64,000 nt of DNA. Source: Ralstonia sp. RRA (GTDB lineage: Bacteria > Pseudomonadota > Gammaproteobacteria > Burkholderiales > Burkholderiaceae). Location of the stretch: the NCBI RefSeq assembly GCF_037023145.1, contig NZ_CP146091.1, positions 3,658,001-3,722,000 of the forward strand. Reading direction: 5' to 3'. The notes under the pieces are model-generated. The model did not search any database. It worked only from the letters and a program-made list of their open reading frames with translations, and was not told the DNA's origin. A program made the translations under genes and the position numbers. Below are positions 59,134 to 64,000 of this stretch, in pieces (the first letter of the stretch is position 1; the number at the start of each line of letters is the position of its first letter).

Positions 59134-60426
59134 ATGAACGCCCGAGATCCGCAACAAGCGCCGCAACAGAACGCCCAATGGAATGCCCGCCGCCTCGCTG
59201 CCACCCCGCGCGGCGTGGGTGTGATGACCGACCGCTACGCCGAACGTGCCGAGAACGCCCTGTTCTGGGACGTGGAAGGTCGCCGCTACATCGACTTCGC
59301 GGCCGGCATTGCCGTGGTGAACACGGGGCACCGCCATCCGCGCCTGGTGCAGGCCGTGCGTGAGCAGCTCGACCACTTCACGCACACGGCGTATCAGATC
59401 GTGCCGTATGGCTCGTCCGTCGAACTGGCGGAGCGCCTGAATGCGGCCACGCCCGGCACGCACGCCAAGAAGACGGCGTTCTTCACCACGGGCGCGGAGG
59501 CCGTTGAGAACGCCGTCAAGATCGCCCGTGCGCATACTGGTCGTCCGGGCGTGATCGCGCTCACGGGCGCCTTCCACGGTCGCACGTTCATGGGCATGTC
59601 GCTCACGGGCAAGGTGGTGCCGTACAAGACGGGCTTTGGTCCGTTCCCGGGCAGCATCTATCACGTGCCGGCGCCGGTCGCGCTGCATGGCGTGAGCACG
59701 CAGGATTCGCTGGATGCTATCGGCCGCCTGTTCAAGGCTGACATCGACCCGCGCCAAGTCGCGGCCATCATCTTTGAACCGGTGCAGGGCGAGGGCGGCT
59801 TCTACCAGATGCCTGCCGACTTCGTGCGCGCCGTGCGTGCACTGTGCGATGAGCACGGCATCGTGATGATTGCCGATGAAGTGCAGACCGGCTTTGCGCG
59901 CACCGGCAAGCTGTTCGCCATGGAGCACACCGGCGTGCTGCCGGACCTGATGACGATGGCCAAGGGTCTGGCTGGCGGCCTGCCGCTGTCGGCCGTGACC
60001 GGTCGTGCGGAAATCATGGACGCACCGGCGCCGGGTGGCCTGGGCGGTACCTACGCCGGCAACCCGTTGGCCGTGGCCGCAGCCCACGCGGTGCTCGACA
60101 TCATCGCCGATGAAAAACTGTGCGAGCGCTCTGCCGCGTTGGGCGCACGCCTTGTCGATGCACTCAACGGCATGAAGGCCAAGCAACCGCGCATTGCCGA
60201 AGTGCGTGGCGTGGGCGCGATGGTTGCTGTGGAGTTCAATACGCCGGACGGCAAGCCCGACGCCGACTTCACCAAGCTTGTGCAGCAACGTGCGCTCGAC
60301 GCCGGTCTGCTGCTGCTGTCGTGTGGCGTGTACGGCAACGTGATCCGCTTCCTGTTCCCGCTCACGATTGAAGACGCGGTGTTCGAAGAGGGCCTTGCCA
60401 TCCTGCAACGCGCAATGGAGGGCTGA
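59134..60426 (+). CDS. gabT: 4-aminobutyrate aminotransferase
   Basis: A 430-residue class III PLP aminotransferase that moves the amino group of GABA to 2-oxoglutarate. Motifs include [25 protein letters not shown], the Asp of [13 protein letters not shown] and the PLP-lysine in [15 protein letters not shown]. It precedes gabD by 4 bases. Confidence 0.94.
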   Translation: MNARDPQQAPQQNAQWNARRLAATPRGVGVMTDRYAERAENALFWDVEGRRYIDFAAGIAVVNTGHRHPRLVQAVREQLDHFTHTAYQIVPYGSSVELAERLNAATPGTHAKKTAFFTTGAEAVENAVKIARAHTGRPGVIALTGAFHGRTFMGMSLTGKVVPYKTGFGPFPGSIYHVPAPVALHGVSTQDSLDAIGRLFKADIDPRQVAAIIFEPVQGEGGFYQMPADFVRAVRALCDEHGIVMIADEVQTGFARTGKLFAMEHTGVLPDLMTMAKGLAGGLPLSAVTGRAEIMDAPAPGGLGGTYAGNPLAVAAAHAVLDIIADEKLCERSAALGARLVDALNGMKAKQPRIAEVRGVGAMVAVEFNTPDGKPDADFTKLVQQRALDAGLLLLSCGVYGNVIRFLFPLTIEDAVFEEGLAILQRAMEG

Positions 60427-60430
60427 CAGC

Positions 60431-61930
60431 ATGACCCGCACTGATTTGCCGAGCGCACCCGCAGCACCGATCGCGCTCAAAGACCCGGGCCTGTGGCGCA
60501 CGCAGGCGTTTCTTGCCGGCACGTGGGCCGATGCCGATGATGGCGCCACGCGCGACGTGACCGACCCCGCCACCGGCCGCAAGATCGGCACCGTGCCTGG
60601 CATGGGCGCAGCCGAAACGCGCCGCGCCATCGAGGCTGCACAGGTTGCGCAGCGCGCCTGGCGCAAGGTGCCGGCGCGCGAGCGTTCGAAGATCTTGCGC
60701 CGCCTGGCCGACCTGATGATGGACCACCAGCAGGATCTCGCTGCCATCCTCACGGCCGAACAAGGCAAGCCGCTGCCCGAAGCCGCCGGCGAGATCGCTT
60801 ACGCCGCGTCGTTCATCGAGTGGTTTGCGGAAGAAGCTCGCCGCGTGTACGGCGACACGATTCCCGCGCCGCAGAGCGATCGCCGCATCGTCGTCACCAA
60901 GGAGCCGATCGGTGTGACGGCCGCCATCACGCCGTGGAATTTCCCGATCGCGATGATGACGCGCAAGGTGGGCCCGGCGCTGGCCGCAGGGTGCTCGATG
61001 GTGGTCAAGCCCGCGCTGGAGACGCCTTACTCCGCGCTGGCCTTTGCCGAGCTGGCCGCGCGTGCGGGTGTGCCGGCGGGTTTGCTCTCCGTCATCACGG
61101 GCGACTCGCAAGCCATTGGCGGTGAGCTGACCTCCAACACCAACGTGCGCAAGCTGAGCTTCACGGGCTCCACGGCTGTCGGCAAGTTGCTGATGCGCCA
61201 GTGCGCGGAAGACATCAAGAAGCTCTCGCTCGAGCTGGGCGGCAACGCGCCCTTCATCGTGTTTGACGATGCGGATGTCGATGCTGCCGTGGAAGGCGCG
61301 ATGATCGCCAAGTACCGCAACGCCGGCCAGACCTGCGTATGCGCCAACCGCTTCTACGTGCAGCGCGGCATCTACGACACGTTTGCCGCCAAGCTGGCCG
61401 ACGCCGTGCGTGCGCTGCGCGTGGGCAAAGGTACCGAGCCCGGCGTGCAGCAGGGCCCGCTGATTCACATGCGTGCGATGGACAAGGTGCAGCAGCACTT
61501 GAACGACGCCATCTCGCAAGGTGCACGCGTGCTGGTGGGCGGCAAGCCGCATGCGCTGTCTGCACAGGGCGGCGCGTTCTTCGAGCCGACCGTGGTGGTG
61601 GATGCCAAGCCGGGCATGCTGGTCGCGCATGAAGAAACCTTCGGCCCGCTGGCTGCGCTCATCCCCTTCGATACCGAAGACGAAGCCGTGGCCGCTGCCA
61701 ACGACACCGAGTTCGGCTTGGCCGCGTACTTCTACACGCGTGACCTGGGCCGCGCGTGGCGCGTGTCGGAGGCGCTGGAGTCGGGCATGGTCGGCGTCAA
61801 CACCGGGCTGATCTCGACGGCTGAAGCGCCCTTCGGCGGCGTCAAGCAATCGGGCCTGGGCCGCGAAGGTTCCAAGTACGGCATCGACGAGTACTTGGAG
61901 ATCAAGTACATCAACATGGCCGGCCTCTAA
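60431..61930 (+). CDS. gabD: Succinate-semialdehyde dehydrogenase
   Basis: A 499-residue aldehyde dehydrogenase. Cofactor region [23 protein letters not shown], catalytic Glu in [11 protein letters not shown] and catalytic Cys in [11 protein letters not shown] are visible. It oxidises the product of GabT to succinate. Same operon as gabT. Confidence 0.94.
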   Translation: MTRTDLPSAPAAPIALKDPGLWRTQAFLAGTWADADDGATRDVTDPATGRKIGTVPGMGAAETRRAIEAAQVAQRAWRKVPARERSKILRRLADLMMDHQQDLAAILTAEQGKPLPEAAGEIAYAASFIEWFAEEARRVYGDTIPAPQSDRRIVVTKEPIGVTAAITPWNFPIAMMTRKVGPALAAGCSMVVKPALETPYSALAFAELAARAGVPAGLLSVITGDSQAIGGELTSNTNVRKLSFTGSTAVGKLLMRQCAEDIKKLSLELGGNAPFIVFDDADVDAAVEGAMIAKYRNAGQTCVCANRFYVQRGIYDTFAAKLADAVRALRVGKGTEPGVQQGPLIHMRAMDKVQQHLNDAISQGARVLVGGKPHALSAQGGAFFEPTVVVDAKPGMLVAHEETFGPLAALIPFDTEDEAVAAANDTEFGLAAYFYTRDLGRAWRVSEALESGMVGVNTGLISTAEAPFGGVKQSGLGREGSKYGIDEYLEIKYINMAGL

Positions 61931-61973
61931 GCCACCTCAGACGGCATCTGGCAGCACGAACGCCTCGGCTGAT

Positions 61974-61991
61974 CTTCGCTCTGCAGCGAAG
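61974..61991. terminator. Small hairpin between gabD and the CMD gene
   Basis: CTTCGCT (61974-61980) pairs with AGCGAAG (61985-61991) around CTGC. It has no clear T tract on either strand, so it is a weak candidate terminator for the convergent genes. Confidence 0.35.
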
Positions 61992-61993
61992 GT

Positions 61994-62557
61994 TCAGACC
62001 GGGGCGTCTTCCGTGGAGGGAAAGCGCCGTGCGAAGTCTTCCAGCGGCAGCCGCAGGACGTTGGTGAGGTAGCTCACCGTGCGGTAGAAGCCCGCGAGCA
62101 TCAGCAGTTCGAGGAGCGCATCGTCGCTGTAGTGGGCTTTCATGCGCGTCCACAGTGCGTCGTCGATATCGCAGGTGTCGTGTAGGGCATCGCAGAACTG
62201 CAGCAGCGTCGTCTCGTGCGGCTGCCAGCAGGCATCGGTCGGATCGCCATGCACCAGTGAGCGGAGCTGCGCTTCGGTCAGGCTGGCTGCCTCGCCGAAG
62301 ATCGCGATATGCACGCCCCATTCGTACTCGGAGCCGCAGCGCGCGGTCGTGCGATCGATCACGAGTTCGCGGTTCCGCAGGCTGAGGTGTCCTTTGTCCA
62401 GCAGACCGCCCGCGAAGAACTTGCTAGCGAGCCGTTCATCGCGGGCCAGTGTCGTGAACAGGGTCAGCGGAGGTTGTCCGCGCATGACCTGGTCGATGGT
62501 TTGTTGGATCGATGCGGCAAACGGTGGTGTTGCCGAGGCAATACGGGCGGTATCCAT
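61994..62557 (-). CDS. Carboxymuconolactone-decarboxylase-family protein
   Basis: A 187-residue protein of the AhpD-like/CMD family. The conserved stretch is ARCGSEYEWGVHIAIFGEAA, with Cys, Glu and His that form the redox or proton-relay site in the family. Only one active-site Cys is present, so alkylhydroperoxidase-type CxxC activity is unlikely. It is divergent from an HxlR regulator and probably controlled by it. Confidence 0.86.
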   Translation of the reverse strand: MDTARIASATPPFAASIQQTIDQVMRGQPPLTLFTTLARDERLASKFFAGGLLDKGHLSLRNRELVIDRTTARCGSEYEWGVHIAIFGEAASLTEAQLRSLVHGDPTDACWQPHETTLLQFCDALHDTCDIDDALWTRMKAHYSDDALLELLMLAGFYRTVSYLTNVLRLPLEDFARRFPSTEDAPV

Positions 62558-62570
62558 GCGGTCTCCTGCG

Positions 62571-62611
62571 CTATGATTTCCATAGTAAGCGTAGGAAATT
62601 TGCTATGGAAA
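62571..62611. promoter_or_regulatory. HxlR-type operator region
   Basis: CTATG (62571-62575) with CATAG (62581-62585) around ATTTC, and TTTCCATAG (62577-62585) repeated inverted as CTATGGAAA (62603-62611). Two repeat systems in a 61-base divergent region between the CMD gene and the HxlR gene are a good fit for an autoregulated operator. Confidence 0.6.
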
Positions 62612-62618
62612 GTAAAGC

Positions 62619-62957
62619 ATGAAAACACCACTTCCCGGTCAGGCCGTGCGCGGCTCGGATTCCGGCCGTCCGATCATGGCCGCGCTGGACCTGTTCGGCC
62701 GACGCGGCACGCTGCGCATCATCTGGGAATTGCGCGACGGCCCACTGAATTTCCGGGCGCTGCAGGACGCGGCGGACACCAATCCCGCCGTGCTCAACAC
62801 GCGCCTCAAGGAGCTGCGCGCCGCCGGGCTGGTTGATCACGACGAGGGCGGGTACCGGCTCACCGACTTATGTGTGGAACTGCAGGCGCTACTCATGCCG
62901 CTCCACGCCTGGGCCGAGCGCTGGGCGTTGGCATTGCGTCATGACACCGCCGATTGA
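62619..62957 (+). CDS. HxlR-family transcriptional regulator
   Basis: A 112-residue winged-helix protein. The pattern MAALDLFGRRGTLRIIWELRDGPLNFRALQDA followed by VLNTRLKELRAAGLVDHDEGGYRLT is the HxlR/MarR-like core. There is no cysteine near the start of the domain, unlike thiol-sensing HxlR proteins. Probably represses the divergent CMD gene. Confidence 0.9.
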   Translation: MKTPLPGQAVRGSDSGRPIMAALDLFGRRGTLRIIWELRDGPLNFRALQDAADTNPAVLNTRLKELRAAGLVDHDEGGYRLTDLCVELQALLMPLHAWAERWALALRHDTAD

Positions 62958-63025
62958 TCACCACGCTTTCGACAGAGCATCACGAGACGACACAACGGCA
63001 CGGCCGCATCGTTCGGTGCTTGCTC

Positions 63026-63031
63026 TATAAT
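63026..63031 (+). promoter_or_regulatory. -10 element of the metX promoter
   Basis: A perfect TATAAT. The -35 region at the expected distance is poor (GCCGCA). Transcription would start near 63038, just before the riboswitch at 63044, giving a 5' leader of about 205 bases. Confidence 0.6.
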
Positions 63032-63043
63032 CTCCATTTCCTG

Positions 63044-63137
63044 ACGCGCCGATTTGACGACTGGCTTGCGGGCGCGCGGGAGTCTTGATGGCACGAATGT
63101 GGATCAGGGCTCTCATTACAAATGCGGCTAAAGAGGT
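63044..63137 (+). ncRNA. SAM-II (SAM-alpha) riboswitch in the metX leader
   Basis: P1 is CGCGC (63045-63049) with GCGCG (63072-63076). The loop between them begins GATTTGAC and ends CTTGC, as in the SAM-II core. The 3' strand AAATGCGGCTAAAGAGG (63120-63136) aligns with the conserved AAATG-(2)-GCTAAA region of the class, and TTGCG can form the pseudoknot helix with TGCGG through wobble and covarying pairs. A hairpin insert (GAGTC/GGCTC plus TGAT/ATCA, about 63079-63114) sits in the loop between. Metabolite specificity is inferred from the match and from the metX gene behind it. Confidence 0.85.
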
Positions 63138-63148
63138 TCGGTCAGAAC

Positions 63149-63187
63149 GTGGGTAGTGAAGGTAAGCGCCCCACGTGCGCCACATGA
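63149..63187 (+). CDS. Possible 12-codon leader ORF
   Basis: GTG at 63149 is followed by 11 sense codons and TGA at 63185-63187. AAAGAGG, the riboswitch 3' strand, lies 12 bases upstream and could serve as its ribosome site. The ORF covers both arms of a 7-bp inverted repeat (ACGTGGG 63147-63153 / CCCACGT 63170-63176). It is speculative; no peptide homology can be judged. Confidence 0.25.
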   Translation: MGSEGKRPTCAT

Positions 63188-63189
63188 GA

Positions 63190-63235
63190 ACCCGATTGGT
63201 TGCGACATCAGCGTTGCCGGTCGGGTATTTTCTTT
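63190..63235 (+). terminator. Intrinsic terminator in the metX leader
   Basis: A 10-bp stem with two G-U pairs (ACCCGATTGG 63190-63199 with CCGGTCGGGT 63217-63226) followed by ATTTTCTTT. It ends 6 bases before the metX ATG. It is positioned to act as the off-switch of the SAM-II riboswitch. Confidence 0.7.
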
Positions 63236-63241
63236 GGTGCC

Positions 63242-64000
63242 ATGACAGAACTTCAGGCGGCCTCCGCAGATGCTGCGGCAGTGACCGAGACCCCTCCTCC
63301 AGCGGCACACAAGGCCAAACCGGCCAACGCCATCGGCCTGGTTGTGCCCGAGCGCATGCACTTTGCCGAGCCGCTGCCGCTGCGCAACGGCTCGCAGATC
63401 GCCGGCTACGACCTGATGGTCGAGACCTACGGCACGCTCAATGCCGATCGCTCCAATGCCGTGCTCATCTGCCACGCGCTCAACGCCTCGCACCACGTGG
63501 CGGGTGTGCATGCGGAAGGCGAAGTGGGTTGGTGGGACAACATGGTCGGCCCCGGCAAGCCGGTGGATACCAACCGCTTCTTCGTCATCGGGGTGAACAA
63601 CCTCGGCTCGTGCTTCGGCTCGACCGGCCCGATGAGCCCGCACCCGGAGACGGGCGCCCCCTACGGAGCACGCTTCCCCGTGGTGACGGTGGAGGACTGG
63701 GTGAATGCCCAGGCGCGCGTGGCGGACCGTTTTGGCATCCAGCAGTTTGCGGCGGTGATGGGTGGCAGCCTCGGCGGCATGCAGGCGCTGGCCTGGAGCC
63801 TGATGTATCCGGAGCGCGTGCGGCACTGCGTGGTGGTGGCTTCCACGCCCAAGTTGTCGGCGCAGAACATCGCCTTCAACGAGGTGGCACGCAGCGCGAT
63901 CCTGTCCGACCCCGACTTTCACGGCGGCGATTACTACGCGCACAACGTCAAGCCCAAGCGCGGCCTGCGCGTGGCGCGCATGATCGGCCACATTACGTAT
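63242..64000 (+). CDS. metX: Homoserine O-acyltransferase MetX (partial)
   Basis: 253 codons are visible before the window ends; no stop is reached. The alpha/beta hydrolase core shows [32 protein letters not shown] and the nucleophile motif [18 protein letters not shown]. The enzyme acylates homoserine (acetyl or succinyl) at the start of methionine synthesis. The first ~30 residues are an Ala/Pro-rich lead. The ATG at 63242 has a poor Shine-Dalgarno sequence, in line with control by the leader RNA. Confidence 0.93.
   Translation, partial: MTELQAASADAAAVTETPPPAAHKAKPANAIGLVVPERMHFAEPLPLRNGSQIAGYDLMVETYGTLNADRSNAVLICHALNASHHVAGVHAEGEVGWWDNMVGPGKPVDTNRFFVIGVNNLGSCFGSTGPMSPHPETGAPYGARFPVVTVEDWVNAQARVADRFGIQQFAAVMGGSLGGMQALAWSLMYPERVRHCVVVASTPKLSAQNIAFNEVARSAILSDPDFHGGDYYAHNVKPKRGLRVARMIGHITY

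Noticed and set aside
63184..64000. Open frame starting with ATG at 63184 across the metX leader
   Set aside because: It is out of frame with metX, reads Arg-rich shadow sequence, and its start is inside the leader RNA.

Overview
The window looks like chromosomal DNA of a beta-proteobacterium of the Ralstonia type. It is GC-rich with dense coding. The evidence is gene content and order typical of Burkholderiales: def/fmt divergent from dprA, mreBCD-mrdA-rodA divergent from gatCAB, the argB - pyrimidine nucleotidase - slmA run, hslVU, and metX at the right end. Genus is inferred from these neighbourhoods and protein style, not from a database search.

Layout. 1-3367: the integrase end of a genomic island inserted at the 3' end of tRNA-Phe (3368-3443). 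It carries a Replic_Relax-like protein, a GNAT-like protein and a tyrosine integrase; the other end lies left of the window. 3511-14344 (minus strand): NtrY-like kinase and an AAA-less NtrX-like regulator with a DUF4390 protein, rsmB, htpX, a LysE-type exporter, fmt, an ArnT-like glycosyltransferase and def. A ~140-bp imperfect palindrome sits between fmt and the glycosyltransferase. 14607-23499: LysM protein, dprA, a thioredoxin-like protein, topB, a LysR regulator and a divergent acyl-CoA ligase. 23549-30000 (minus): the rod-shape cluster rodA, mrdA, mreD, mreC, mreB. 30518-38504: gatC, gatA, a lipoprotein, a hydrolase, gatB, a DUF484 gene, xerC and rlmI. 38584-42042: a YdjM-like membrane protein, a BBE-type flavin oxidase and a Tat-exported lactonase.

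42127-45976 is a metal-related cluster: a Zur-like Fur regulator, two COG0523 (CobW) GTPases with His-rich segments, and a cysteine-poor DksA between them. Then come an orphan peptide-binding protein, hslVU, a periplasmic repeat protein with a CsbD protein, a RegBA-type redox two-component system, a PCuAC copper chaperone, and an ECF sigma / zinc-finger anti-sigma / CWC operon. argB, a HAD nucleotidase and slmA follow. A MocR regulator sits opposite gabTD, and an HxlR regulator opposite a carboxymuconolactone-decarboxylase-family gene. The window ends inside metX.

The most distinctive non-coding finding is the metX leader. It matches the SAM-II riboswitch core, lies directly after a perfect TATAAT box, and is followed by a short GTG-initiated uORF and an intrinsic-terminator hairpin ending about 6 bases before the metX start codon. 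The second is the palindromic, MITE-like element at 11657-11797, which supplies the stop codon of the glycosyltransferase. Several linked-function ideas (sugar oxidase plus lactonase; Zur/COG0523/DksA zinc circuit) are inferences from adjacency and motifs.
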